From Hydractinia symbiolongicarpus (lineage: Eukaryota > Cnidaria > Hydrozoa > Anthoathecata > Hydractiniidae), in contig NC_079887.1 in assembly GCF_029227915.1 (NCBI RefSeq), positions 21,885,650-21,949,649 on the forward strand: DNA of 64,000 nt. Reading direction: 5' to 3'. This document shows positions 34,038 through 44,159 of the stretch, one piece after another. Every line of letters starts with the position of its first letter. The first letter of the stretch is position 1. A program made the position numbers and the translations under genes. Below the pieces are notes generated by a model, which saw only the letters and a list, made by a program, of their open reading frames with translations, was not told the DNA's origin and did not search any database.

Positions 34038-34688
34038 TTATTTCAGACATTTTCTAACTTTTTCATCAACAGAGTCTAAAATCTTTTTAATACACCTTTC
34101 TGTAAAAGACACAGCTTTGTCAGGGCCAATGAGTGCGTAATGCACTGGAATTTCGAGACCATAACCTGCCCCACGGTTCACGCGTTTCCCAGTGACTTTG
34201 CATCTGATCGTACAGCTTGGGTTTTTAAGAAATTTATTGAACAATTTGCTTAAATTCATTGGAACATGTCCAACGACTTTTCCTTCCAGCAAAACAGCAA
34301 CTGCAAAGTTATCATGTTCATTGTCGCTTTCTGGTTTCAAACAGAGATTTTCATCGTCGACTTTCAGTGTCCAAATGTCCATATAAGCATGGTATCCTCG
34401 AACGAAAGATTCAAAACAATACTCCTTCTGTTTTATAATAATTACTTCTATCTCTTCATCAGTGTTTTTGAGTAACATTTCAATCAAGAAATTCTTCTTC
34501 ATAAGCAACATCTCTTGACTGGTAGACATGTTTTGAATGGTAGACATGTTTTTCGTTGTTGATGTTGTTTTTTCTCGTATCTCGTATCGTTTTCTCGCTC
34601 TCTTGTCTGTTGGTTGCTGCCAAAGTAAAGTCATCCAGTTATACATACGGTAAACTTTATACTCTAAAAGGTCTCGTTTTTTGGACAA
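34038..34688 (-). CDS. HIRAN-domain protein encoded by the nested Tigger-like element
   Basis: An intact frame of up to 216 codons. The start is uncertain: MSKKRD at 34688 overlaps the opposing transposase tail, and inner Met codons (MSTSQEMLLMKKNF) are plausible. The C-terminal half is HIRAN-like: FVRGYHAYMDIWTLKVDDEN, then LCLKPESDNEHDNFAVAVLL, EGKVVGHVPMNLSKLFNKFL, CKVTGKRVNRGAGYGLEIPV. The PxxDNxxDxFAVAV core and G(H/Y)VP match HIRAN, a domain that holds 3'-OH single-stranded DNA ends in HLTF and related proteins. Here the domain is encoded within a transposon's inverted repeats. Being open while the transposase is gone suggests it was intact until recently. Confidence 0.8.
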   Translation of the reverse strand: MSKKRDLLEYKVYRMYNWMTLLWQQPTDKRARKRYEIREKTTSTTKNMSTIQNMSTSQEMLLMKKNFLIEMLLKNTDEEIEVIIIKQKEYCFESFVRGYHAYMDIWTLKVDDENLCLKPESDNEHDNFAVAVLLEGKVVGHVPMNLSKLFNKFLKNPSCTIRCKVTGKRVNRGAGYGLEIPVHYALIGPDKAVSFTERCIKKILDSVDEKVRKCLK

Positions 34689-34689
34689 A

Positions 34690-34812
34690 ATGCGCCGTTG
34701 TACCGTCTTCGATGAAGAAAGTCAAAAAATGCTGACGGCAATTACAAAAAAGATTGAGGATCTACAAATTAAATGCAAGAAGCAAGCCTCTATCAAAGAC
34801 TTTTTCTTGTAA
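34690..34812 (+). pseudogene. Transposase C-terminal remnant with PCNA-binding-like tail
   Basis: Forty codons starting MRRCTVFDEESQKMLTAITK and ending KKQASIKDFFL. QASIKDFF fits the PIP-box pattern Q-x-x-I-x-x-F-F exactly. Drosophila pogo transposase is known to carry a PCNA-binding motif, and Tigger-type proteins often end in similar sequence, so I read this as the last piece of the deleted transposase. There is no separate evidence that this short frame is translated. Confidence 0.55.
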
Positions 34813-35074
34813 AGTTTGATTAATGTTTCTGAATATAGCTTATATACCCTCAAATCCTAGCCTCTTAACTTCTTACTTTAAGCCCAGTAAAGCATAAATC
34901 ATCTTTTTCGGTTAAAATCCCATCTAAAATAAAATTTGACACAAACTCTCTATAAAGCGGACATCCTGTTAAAGCTGACAGTTTTTTTGGTCCCAATGGT
35001 GTCCGCTTTAACGGGATTCCACTGTATTCTTAATCGTATCAATGTGCGTTTACTAAGGAAAGCCATTCTGCAGT

Positions 35075-35460
35075 ATGACCGAGGTTGTGACAACTGAAAA
35101 AATTTGCAAAGAAGATGAGCTACCAATTATCTTGATCACAAGTACGGATCTCGAAACATTTATCAAGGGACATCATATTTACAAAAATATTTGGACGCCA
35201 CAACTAGACGAACTGTTGGAAGTATCCATGGAACCAGATAATCCTGTGGACAAGTTTGCTGTAGCTATTATAAAGGACCAAAATGTTGTAAGACATATAA
35301 AATCAGGCAAAACCGGAAGATTTGCAAAGACCATATTTTATTTCTTGCGTAATGACCCATATTCAAAGTTTAGGTAAAGATTGTTGGAAAAAGATGTAAT
35401 CTTGGCGATGGGGAAGGTTTGCAAGTTCCCTGCACACTACATTTATCCGGACAAGTGAAG
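35075..35460 (+). pseudogene. HIRAN-domain protein of Tigger copy 2
   Basis: Starts MTEVVTTEKICKEDELPIIL, then LETFIKGHHIYKNIWTPQLD, VSMEPDNPVDKFAVAIIKD, FAKTIFYFLRNDPYSKF. A TAA at 35375 and a frame change separate this from GKRCNLGDGEGLQVP further on. It closely resembles the remnant at 13.1-13.4 kb and more distantly the protein at 34.0-34.7 kb. It reads away from the transposase, toward the element's right end. Confidence 0.75.
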
Positions 35461-35681
35461 TTTATTATCTATTCAAAAATGAATTAATTAGAATTTTAGA
35501 AATTTATATTTTATCAAAAAATTGTTTTTTCTCTTTCCTTTAAAGTTCGAGTTAACCGAGGTTCGAGTTAACGAGTGATTTTTATAAGAAAGTAACAGGG
35601 AATGTTCAAGGGACCGGGTATAATAGTTCGAGATAATAAAAGTTCGAATTATTTGGTGTTCGAGTTACTGAGAGTCTACTG

Positions 35682-36400
35682 TACATAGAATTGACCACTG
35701 CAACAAACCATATCTTTACAAAATTTTAACATTTGACAATTTACAGTGTGCGTTGCCTTTTCGAAAAATACAGATCAAACAAAAACAGAAAACTACAATA
35801 GCAGAGAAAAACGTAACCTGCATTTGTCTTAAAAATATGGTTGCAACCAAATTTACTGCGATATTTAAAATTCTATTCAACCTAGGATATCAGGTAATTT
35901 TTTTCTGTTCGAATATAGTTTGGAAAACTTATTTTAATTGGAGTGATATGGCTGTACTTTTTTTCGAACACAATCATAGCTCAAAGTTAGCAAAAAATTG
36001 TTAAAATTTCTAAAGCATCCATATTTCTTATCATCATCTACGCAAAAGTCTTCAACAATTCTAGTATCTTGTATTTTATAAACATCCTAGAAACATGACA
36101 TGATAGCCACTTTGCAGTTAATTACTATTTTAGTGTCATTCCTCATGTTTTTGTTTTTTTTTTTTGATTGAGGAACGAAGGACTTTTGACCTGGACTGGA
36201 CATGTAGGCTGAATGATCCCCGCTTTCTATTCCTCATAAAGACCAAATGCTGTACCCGATCTAATAACGAACTCACTTCCATGACTTTCGAGCATGTGTA
36301 ATTTGGTGTAATTGTCGAATCTTGCCAAGTTTCCACTGGCAGTGTCTATAAAACTAATTTATATTCAGCAAATTACTCTGTAGCAACATTCAGGCACATT
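35682..36400. other. No recognised gene
   Basis: AT-rich sequence with short open frames only. Confidence 0.4.
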
Positions 36401-37560
36401 TAAGGAATCACATAGTAAGCAACAAGCCTTTTTTATGTATTTAGAGTTCTCGATTTTCTTAGTATAACATATGAAACGGTTACTCTCAAAAGGTACGTAA
36501 ATCATTCAATATTTTCTTGCAGCGTTTTTTCCGTACTATCAGAAAAGATTCTTGAATTTAATACAAATTCTAACAGCTTCTTTATGAACATTTGTACCGC
36601 TTTATCTGCAGTGAGTAATTAACTTTAGCTACAAAGTTTCATAATGTTTTCGTCCTTGAATATAGAAAGGTGGTTGATAGAACTCTTGATTTGCTACTAT
36701 AACTATATATAAACAAATTGCAAATCATCTTGAACATTTTATTCACATGGTTGTCAACAAACTCCATCCATGGTACGCTTGTCGTTCAAAATTCAATAAT
36801 TTCAAGGTTTTATCGAGCTTTTTGTGCAAGGACCGTCCCATCTCTCTGTTTCTGACTCCTATCGATTTTTTCAGCCTATAGCACAACTTATAAAGACAAT
36901 TAAGGCATTTAATAATTGTCTGACTAAAGAATAAAAAAGTGAAGGCATTATGTATATACACCTTTTTTTAACTTGTTACTTAAGAATGCTACTGTGGGCT
37001 CGTATATTTTCTGGAATTCATTTGCATTTTGAGGATGTCAAGAGCCATTGCCTCATTAACCAGTTTAATCTTTTCCTCACAGTATTTTAAAAACCTGTCT
37101 GTCTTTTAATTTCTGGCATCTGTCCATAAGCGTTAATAAATACATTAGAATCTCAACTTTGTCCATCTGCTATCCATTTGATATCCAAATCAGAACAAGC
37201 AGTTCTAGCATATTGAATATTTTGAGGAAGGTTCCTAACGAGATGTGTAGTGCAGGCAACGCAACCTAGTTATATGGTTATTAAAAATTATTTGACAAAT
37301 CACTAAAACTTCTAGAAGTCCACTATGTCAATTCCAAATTCACCTCAATCGAAAATATAAAAACATCAGATAAATGTGCACCTGGTCAGTTAAGTAACGG
37401 TTCATTGTTAGTGTTTGGATTTTTGATGTCGCCTTCTGACTGACGAAATGCCTGTAAGTCATCTGTCAAAGATTTTAATGTTCGCTGGGTAACTGCTTCT
37501 CTTTCAGCTGTTGGTCTCTGCATTTTTCTTTGTATGGCAAAATAATCGGTTATTCATTTA
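36400..37560 (-). pseudogene. Decayed coding remnant, probably transposon-derived
   Basis: Across frame changes the reverse strand reads EREAVTQRTLKSLTDDLQAF (about 37.5 kb), then ISLGTFLKIFNMLE, ISNGQQMDKVEILMYLLTLM, then CLNCLYKLCYRLKKSIGV and LKLLNFERQAYHGWSLLT (36.75-36.96 kb). The last phrase resembles a region of uncharacterised transposon proteins in invertebrates that reads 'QAYHGG'. I cannot assign a family. Confidence 0.35.
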
Positions 37561-37959
37561 GTAAAAATACATTTGGATATGTTATAAAGTTTAATTTAGA
37601 ATATATTTTAATAATTTAAAGTCATTATTTTCCATTTCTAAGTTTTATGCTACACACAAGAACTCATAGTCTCCGCACATAAATACTCTTATGCATCTTT
37701 CTTTATAAAAATAATTCAAATCTACTGCTGCGTCTACTATTTTTAAACGTAAGCTTCCTAGTAATTACAATGAATATTGTTAAATTATTTTTTTAACTCT
37801 GTTTATTGTTAATTAATAAAAATTCTCTTTAGTTAATTTCAATATCTAGGAGCATGAATGACATTTAAGTTTGCAGACTTACTTTTAGGGAATTTGAGTT
37901 AATGATTTCGAATTTGAGTTACTGATTTCTTGTTACAAGTAATTTACTTAATAACGCAA

Positions 37960-38330
37960 CATTTACAGGAGTATGCACTGAAAACTTAAGAGAGAAAAAA
38001 TTACTTGGTACTTGGTTGAGAGGGCCGGAATGAACAGCGAGTTTCTGGGTGACTTTTTAAACTTGCTTTGCATTTGTGTGTGAAGAGGCAGTTGTTCCCA
38101 CAGAGTAAGCCTTTGTTGAGCCTCCAACAGGGAGGGGGCGAAAGCCATGGGGCCAACCTGTCCCTTTGGTAGGAACCTTCTGAGACATTCTGGTGGGAGG
38201 CATTCCGAAACGACTCATATCCACCACTGCATATACCATGGGAAACCTTCCTAGGGCAATCATAAGAAAAATGTCCCCTCTAACCACAAGAAAAAGAGGA
38301 ATAAGTGGTGCGTGTGGAAGCGGAATAAGA
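37960..38330 (-). pseudogene. Zinc-knuckle (CCHC) gag-like remnant
   Basis: One reverse frame reads a CCHC knuckle with RGHFSYDCPRKVSHGICSGG, then LLCGNNCLFTHKCKASLKSH. A stop falls inside the knuckle. CCHC knuckles followed by a second Cys-rich loop occur in DIRS-type gag proteins, but nothing else of such an element is next to it. Confidence 0.45.
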
Positions 38331-38390
38331 AGGCTGTTTAGGTAGTGCAGGACCCCACAGCATGTCCCCCACAGCATTAATTTCATCATA

Positions 38391-38665
38391 TGCACTTCAA
38401 TGGTACGACAAGCTTTAATGTCCCCCACAGCATATCCCATTATTCTCTTTTTCATAATGCACTTCAATGGTACGACAAGCTTGAATGTCTACCACGGCAT
38501 TTCATCATCATTTCATCATAATGCACTTCAATGGAACGACAAGCTTGAATGTCTACCACGGTCACGGCATTACATATGCACTTCAATGGTACGACAAGCT
38601 TGAATGTCTACCACGGCATATCTCATTGTTCTTTTCGTCATAATGCACTTTAATGGTATCTATTC
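38391..38665. repeat. Imperfect tandem repeat, about 55-67 bp, five units
   Basis: TGCACTTCAATGGTACGACA recurs from 38391, 38458, 38522, 38577 and (partial) 38644, each followed by AGCTTGAATGTCTACCACGG or a variant. Confidence 0.9.
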
Positions 38666-39329
38666 TTCAATATAAATATAAATAATATTATTAATTAATA
38701 ATAGCATACAGTGATAATATCAAGTAATGATATAATCAACGGGCCACACACGTGTATCTGTCCCAATTTTTGGCTGACTTAGGAAGCCCGACATCCCAAC
38801 ATCCCCATCAGTTAAAACGTGCAATGTGTAATTAGGCAGGACTCTTGCTCCCACTGCTGGACTAAAACCTTGACAACACTTTTAGCCAAATAGTTGTTCA
38901 AGGAAACCTTGCAGCTAGAGCAAGTGTCTCCATCTTTGTTGATGCGTGAGGGATAAGCCAGACCGAGACACCACTGCAGTCACCACAATTAACATGACCT
39001 AAATGTTCATTTAGCTCCATTTAATTGTCCGGGTTCCTCAGTAAAAACAAATCATAATAGTAGAGAACATTGTATTATGAAATAAATCTATACAACATCC
39101 TTTGCATTGGAACCATGTATCGCCGGGTTAGTTGGAATATATTTGATTTCTATGTAATAAATGGAAATTAATTTAAAGGAAACAGCGATCAATATTGTCA
39201 ACCAAGATGCATGTCATGCAAAAAATAAATAAAAATTCCATATTTATCTTTGAAAAAATTCCAAAAGCAAATAAGGAACATCAATTTACAAGAGATTTTG
39301 ATGTTTTAAATATACACGCGCAGTTATCT

Positions 39330-39485
39330 CGTCTTTCAAGTAAAAGTCCTTGCTGACAAAGCTCCTTTTTCGCATTAATTTGCAGTCCAAAAAGCTTTGA
39401 TGTTTCATTGAATGCTGAGAGTAAAGTCTGCAAACCGTAAGCCGTATCGCTTAGACATCAGCGTATTGTGCTTCTCTGATATATT
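39330..39485 (-). pseudogene. LINE reverse-transcriptase fragment (APE-type, YAD box)
   Basis: Reads EAQYADVLSDTAYGLQTLLS then AFNETSKLFGLQINAKK, matching the catalytic-box region of RTE/craniate-like LINE RTs with the second Asp region altered. It lies directly outside the left end of the Mutator-like element, in the same orientation as the APE fragment beyond the other end. Confidence 0.6.
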
Positions 39486-39499
39486 CAAATACGCTTAAG

Positions 39500-42362
39500 G
39501 TGGTTCCAGGGGAACTCTTGATTTTTTTTAAAAAAATGGAATTTTTTCAAAATCCTTTTGAGCAAAGGTGTATATTATGAAATTAGGAAGAAAAATAACA
39601 ATTTCAAAAAAAAAAAATTAATGACGTCATTAATTATGCGCATAATTAAGCAAATTTTAGGGAAAAAAATGACCCATTTTTCAACAAGGATATCTGCACA
39701 ACAGATTTTCTGATTGAATTGAAACTTGGTAGATAGATGCTTTATATGTAGGAGCATGTGGTGAGTGGGCCATTTTTTTTATATTTTCACCTGTTCACAC
39801 CGGGTTAGCGCTCAAACTTGAAATAGCAGAAATGAAGATTAATCACCTCAACCTTAGAGTCAGTTGGTAAAAAAGTAGGACCTTAATCAAAAAAGTGTTC
39901 AATTCACCACATGCTAGATAGAATGAAGAACATTTCCTGAAAATTTCATGCAAAAAGCTTAACTGGTTCAAAAGTTATCCTTGTTGAGAGGTTGCAAATT
40001 AAGCGAAAAACTAGTTTTGAGATATCGCGCGTTGAAAAAAAAGTTATGAAAATTACTAAAAATATTGCATGAAAAAGTCTAAATAAGTCTAGTTAATGTT
40101 CTCCATATCCATATACATCTCCTTCCTCCTCAGCATTTTTATCATCAAATCCTTTTCTGGCTGCTCTTCGCCTCTTTCTGCGGAGTTTTTCGGCCTCTGT
40201 GGCTTTTCGGTTTGACTCTTTGACCCGTCGAAGATCAGCTTTTTGAAAGCTGGTAGCTGTAAAATGACCTGGTTCGATTCCAAGTTTTGTAAAAACAGAA
40301 ATAAGTCCTGATTCACCTTCATTAAAACTAATCACTGCTGAGGCAACTGCTGTTTTAAAGGTTGTGTTGCCAACATAAATCCTTTTCGGACACCTTGTCC
40401 AAATCAAATTGTTCAATGACTCGTTAACGTTCTGAGTTTGACCGTGCAAACACTTCTTCAAAAGTTCTTCGTTTCCCAAATCTTTATTTGAAAATACATC
40501 AGCAATTACATCTGAGACTGTTTTGTCAATATTGAGTTTACCTTTGTAGGTTTTCTCACCAGTGATTTTGTCACTCTGGTATTTACACCAGGAGTCCTTT
40601 GTGCGAGGGCAAAACCGATGACGTTTCTCGGGGTCTGGGTCTGCAGTGGAGTGAAATAATACCGCAGCGACTGACTTTTTCATAGCGTACAAACTGCCAG
40701 TATTTTGACGTATTGCCATACCGTAGTGATTTTGTAATGTGTTCATAATCTTGTCTGTAAGACGACCTTTACCTCGCCCGATTCCTTTTCCATCGCTCAA
40801 CTTTCGGCCTTTGTAACTAACTTTGATTTTGCGTAAACGCGTTCCGACCCGTTTTTGTACATGGCCAATGCATTCACCCTTTGTGAGGTTGTGGCCAGGG
40901 TATGGGTTAGAGCTACTCACTTCCGCAAATGATTTGCTGTCTCCATCTCCAATGTAGAATTTATATCTTAGTTTATGGTTTTTCACTGAACGATGATAAA
41001 TTTGTTTCAAGCCGGTTACTTCCATCGCGCCTGAGCTGCCTTGGTGATTCATAGAACAAAAGTTATCATGAGTTTCTTTCCATTTCTCATACTCCTCTGT
41101 TCCTTTCTTTTTCTCCCACACATCACACTGTCTACATTTTTTAGACATAACTTCATTGTCTATGCATTTTCCCTCTGCGATTAGAGTCATTACTCCATTT
41201 AAAGAAGAATATCCGCGCTTTTGCCAAGCTCCGTCTCCGCTTACGCTTATATCAGTAACACCGTCTTCGCCAACATTAGTAGGATCCTCTTCTATATACT
41301 TCAAACGTGCTTCTTTTGCAGCTTTATTCATAGACTCTTGGGCAGTTTCAACATAAGCATTATGAATGCTACTACTTATTTCATCAAAAGTAGTCTTTGA
41401 CATCGGTTGCGGCATATTCATACATCGACTAAAGGATTCAATACCAGACAAACTGAGACCGTTTTCCCGGAACGGTACTATTGTTCTTCGGTTGATTTCA
41501 TATCCAGTACGTCCAGTAGTTCCTTCAATCCTATCACATTGTTTGGAGGAACTAAATTTGATATGCCAAGGGCAAACAGTACATGATATTTTAAAGAAAT
41601 GAGCAAGTCCCATTTTCTCGGCCATCAAATGTTCAACACTCACACCTGCTGCGCAATCAATACATGAGCCAATCGACAATATAAGTGACATAAACAAATC
41701 ACTCTCAACAATGAAATTACAGTTTTCTAAACCAGTTTCAGTTGGATTATCAATAGCAGATTGAGTAGAAACGCTCAATTTGTTAGCAGAAGCACCAGAA
41801 GGTTGCGCGTCAGCGTTGATTTCATCAGTTGTCGGTGTACTACTTTTCGCTGTCTTGACATGACGCGTTCCAGCAAATCCTTTCCTTTTTCTGCTCCTTG
41901 TGTATGTATATCTCTTTGTAGATCCCATTTCATTATATTTATAACCTTCTTTCACCACAAAAACAACTGCAATACAAAACTGGAGAAGACATTAAAATGT
42001 TGTGACTTTTCTCCAGGAGCTCCAATTTCAGAACGCTGTTGTGTGGATTTGCAGTATAACTAATAGCTCAAAATGGTCGTCAGAGATACACGGGCGTATT
42101 GGGCGTAAAATGGCGGAAATTTAAACTCTCTACGGCATCAGGAACAGGAGGTGTAATGAAAATGGCGTTGCTAAGGCTGGTTGCTAAGGATCTTTGGGAA
42201 TTGACAGGGTGACTTCCGGGAGCTATTGCGCAACATTGGTTCCACTTTTTATGATAATTTTTTTTTTTACCTTAAAGCAGAGAGAATAAGCTTTCCAGCG
42301 ATATATAAAACTCTATTTTGACGAAAATGTCAAAAAACACCATTTAGTTCCCCTGGAACCAC
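39500..42362 (-). mobile_element. Mutator-like DNA transposon, apparently complete
   Basis: Terminal inverted repeats GTGGTTCCAGGGGAACT at 39500 and its reverse complement ending at 42362. Between them is one intact transposase gene. No clear 8-11 bp target duplication is visible, so the element may be old at this site or the outer bases rearranged. It lies between an APE fragment and an RT fragment of a LINE reading the same way. Confidence 0.85.
40093..41958 (-). CDS. Mutator-like transposase, intact
   Basis: An uninterrupted frame of 621 codons. The start may be MVKEGYKYNEM or the Met at residue 11 (MGSTKRYTYTR). The core reads TDISVSGDGAWQKRGYSSLN (first catalytic Asp), KKCRQCDVWEKKK with a later CSMNHQGSSGAMEV, FYIGDGDSKSFAEV (second Asp), KGECIGHVQKRVGTRLRK, KSVAAVLFHSTADPDPEKRH, and CLHGQTQNVNESLNNLIW (Glu). 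It ends with a basic tail (EKLRRKRRRAARKGF). This is the pattern of the Mutator-like transposase domain common in cnidarian genomes. With intact ends and frame it is the best candidate for an autonomous element in the window. Confidence 0.87.
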   Translation of the reverse strand: MVKEGYKYNEMGSTKRYTYTRSRKRKGFAGTRHVKTAKSSTPTTDEINADAQPSGASANKLSVSTQSAIDNPTETGLENCNFIVESDLFMSLILSIGSCIDCAAGVSVEHLMAEKMGLAHFFKISCTVCPWHIKFSSSKQCDRIEGTTGRTGYEINRRTIVPFRENGLSLSGIESFSRCMNMPQPMSKTTFDEISSSIHNAYVETAQESMNKAAKEARLKYIEEDPTNVGEDGVTDISVSGDGAWQKRGYSSLNGVMTLIAEGKCIDNEVMSKKCRQCDVWEKKKGTEEYEKWKETHDNFCSMNHQGSSGAMEVTGLKQIYHRSVKNHKLRYKFYIGDGDSKSFAEVSSSNPYPGHNLTKGECIGHVQKRVGTRLRKIKVSYKGRKLSDGKGIGRGKGRLTDKIMNTLQNHYGMAIRQNTGSLYAMKKSVAAVLFHSTADPDPEKRHRFCPRTKDSWCKYQSDKITGEKTYKGKLNIDKTVSDVIADVFSNKDLGNEELLKKCLHGQTQNVNESLNNLIWTRCPKRIYVGNTTFKTAVASAVISFNEGESGLISVFTKLGIEPGHFTATSFQKADLRRVKESNRKATEAEKLRRKRRRAARKGFDDKNAEEEGDVYGYGEH

Positions 42363-42409
42363 AAGTCTTTTTAAGTCAAAAAGACTCCCATCCGTACGAA
42401 AACAAATCA

Positions 42410-42940
42410 AAACAGAATGTTCGAAGCTGAAACATTGTTCCCATTACTTCAAAATTATTTTCCGTGCAGAAATTCAATAGCATTAAACCGTTAGAATTCA
42501 TTTTACCAATGCCATGTTTACCAAGAACACTTGGCCACACCTCCAATTGCGGCTAACTCTCGCGTTAAGGTCACAAAAATGATGGTATCGTCATCTTGAT
42601 TTGTGCTTACGATATTGGTAAGCTGTTCGTAAAAAGGTTCATTCTCCTCAACTGAACGCTGCATAGTCGAACCGTGCACGCTTACGAGTTTAAGAAAATT
42701 GTCTGACTGAAGTTAAATGCGCAATACCATTAGTCCATCGGATACAGGTATCGAAGTTATTGTGGCAACATTGTGGAGTTTGTTCGACACTGCAAAACCC
42801 ACACCAGCTTCTTTTCGCAATCCTCTACTCCACTACAGCGTATGATCCCTTTTGAAAACATTTTTGCGACTCCTCCCGTCTTATTTCGCTAAGTGCACGG
42901 ATGTCAACTCACGCGTTCGCTACCTCTCTTGAGATAATCG
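42410..42940 (-). pseudogene. LINE apurinic-type endonuclease (APE) fragment
   Basis: Across a few breaks: GVGFAVSNKLHNVATITSIP, VSDGLMVLRI, LVSVHGSTMQRSVEENEPFY, EQLTNIVSTNQDDDTIIFV, then GKHGIGKMNSNGLMLLNFCT and ENNFEVMGTMFQLR. This is the N-terminal endonuclease of RTE- or CR1-like LINEs. It ends near the Mutator-like element, and an RT piece of similar type lies at the element's far end. The roughly 1 kb expected between them is missing. Confidence 0.7.
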
Positions 42941-44159
42941 CTGTCATTCACTCTGGTTTATCTTAATTGCATTTAATCTTTGGACGTTTCAAGCACTAAG
43001 ATTAAGTTTTTGTGTTTTTTTTGTTGTGTGTCGTATCGTTTTCCTCGAATACAGTAGCATTTATCTGATTCAAATTAATTTCGTTGCTCATGTTTGTAAG
43101 GCTGCCCCATGTAAGACCACGTCACTTGGGTCAAAAGAGACGTCCCTGGGCAGAAAGTTTTTGCGGCAGTGTAAAGCAGAGACAGCTGTAAAAAAAATTT
43201 TGTTGCGGTGTAATAATGTCTGACAGTTTGACCACGTGGGGCAGACTAAATGTTGTACCCTGACGGGGAAGACATAGGGTGTACTATCATTTGCCTATGA
43301 CGACCACCCAGACTTTGGCGCAGTTAAGGAATCAAAAAGCCAAATACTAAATGCGAAATTGTAAAAGATGTCGTAAGGAGTGCTGTTTAAATGGGTAAAT
43401 CTGAACGCTGCAGGTTGTACAGAAATAGTCGTATATCAGCGGTTGTTAACAAGTGTTTACAAAAATGTAATGATAAGGTTTCTACTGAAGTGTTGAATGA
43501 AAGTAAAGAAAAGAACTTGATCTATGCACAGCGTTCTTTGCTATCTTCGTTGCTGTAAATCATTCATTGATATACAGATTAAACTGTTTCTCTAATAAAT
43601 TCTGTGATGTCTGCCGTAATCACACCAGGGTCGCGATTAATCATTTTTGGCACTGCTCCTTTAGCAATTCTCTCGCTTGATTGAAATCACGAGGATAGTG
43701 AGTGATATCTCGGGTATTAAATATGAAGCACCGAAAATTTTTAAAACTTTCGCCTCCATTTAAACCTTTGCAATAAGGTTAACAAAACCATTCTAATTTT
43801 GTACCGTCATAGGCTAATATTTTACTTTTTCTTCACACAACTTACATTGCGGAAACCCATGCGAAGACCCAATCACTAACAACTAGGACTGGCATAGCCT
43901 TTCGACACCGTGATTCCTTCTCTTGTAACTGTTATTCTTCATTGTCACAAAATTGCTAAACATTTGACAACTTATTTTAACTTTATCATCAAACTTCCAG
44001 CCTGGTAGCTGATGAAAGTCGGGATACGGATTTTTTTCACCTATTTTGCAAATAGAACTTCACTACTGCATTGACTTCCCTATAATTTCTTATAGAAATT
44101 TAACTGAAAACAAACCAGTTTAAAGTGATATGTTGATTATACTTATAAGTAAAGCCACC
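42941..44159. other. Mostly unrecognised; one short frame and one imperfect inverted repeat
   Basis: CTGCCCCATGT near 43104 and ACGTGGGGCAG near 43234 bracket about 140 bp and may be a small MITE. A 56-codon frame at 43391-43558 starts MGKSERCRLYRNSRISAVVN. I do not recognise it. Nothing else is supported. Confidence 0.35.

Larger units (their letters stand above)
33812..35024. mobile_element. Short Tigger-like transposon carrying a HIRAN gene (copy 3), nested in copy 2
   Basis: Starts CAGTGGAATCCCGTTAAAGC at 33812 and ends with its exact reverse complement at 35024, with TA on both sides (33810-33811, 35025-35026). Subterminal copies of (T)AAAGCGGACA repeat inside both ends. It contains a HIRAN gene reading left and a 40-codon remnant of a transposase C-terminus reading right. 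It is an internally deleted element of a family different from its host. Confidence 0.92.
31945..35681. mobile_element. Tigger/pogo transposon with divergent HIRAN gene (copy 2)
   Basis: TA flanks both ends (31943-31944 and 35682-35683). The terminal sequences are related inverted repeats: left CTTAGTATACTCCCGTTAAC, right (reverse complement) CAGTAGACTCTCAGTAACTC, each followed by repeats of GTTAACTCGAAC. The transposase reads left from 33665 and a HIRAN gene reads right from 35075. Without the later 1.2-kb insertion between them the two starts would be about 200 bp apart, a shared bidirectional promoter. Confidence 0.82.

Noticed and set aside
39487-42375. Target-site duplication of the Mutator-like element
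   Set aside because: The flanks (ATACGCTTAAG left, AAGTCTTTTTAAG right) do not give a matching 8-11 bp direct repeat.
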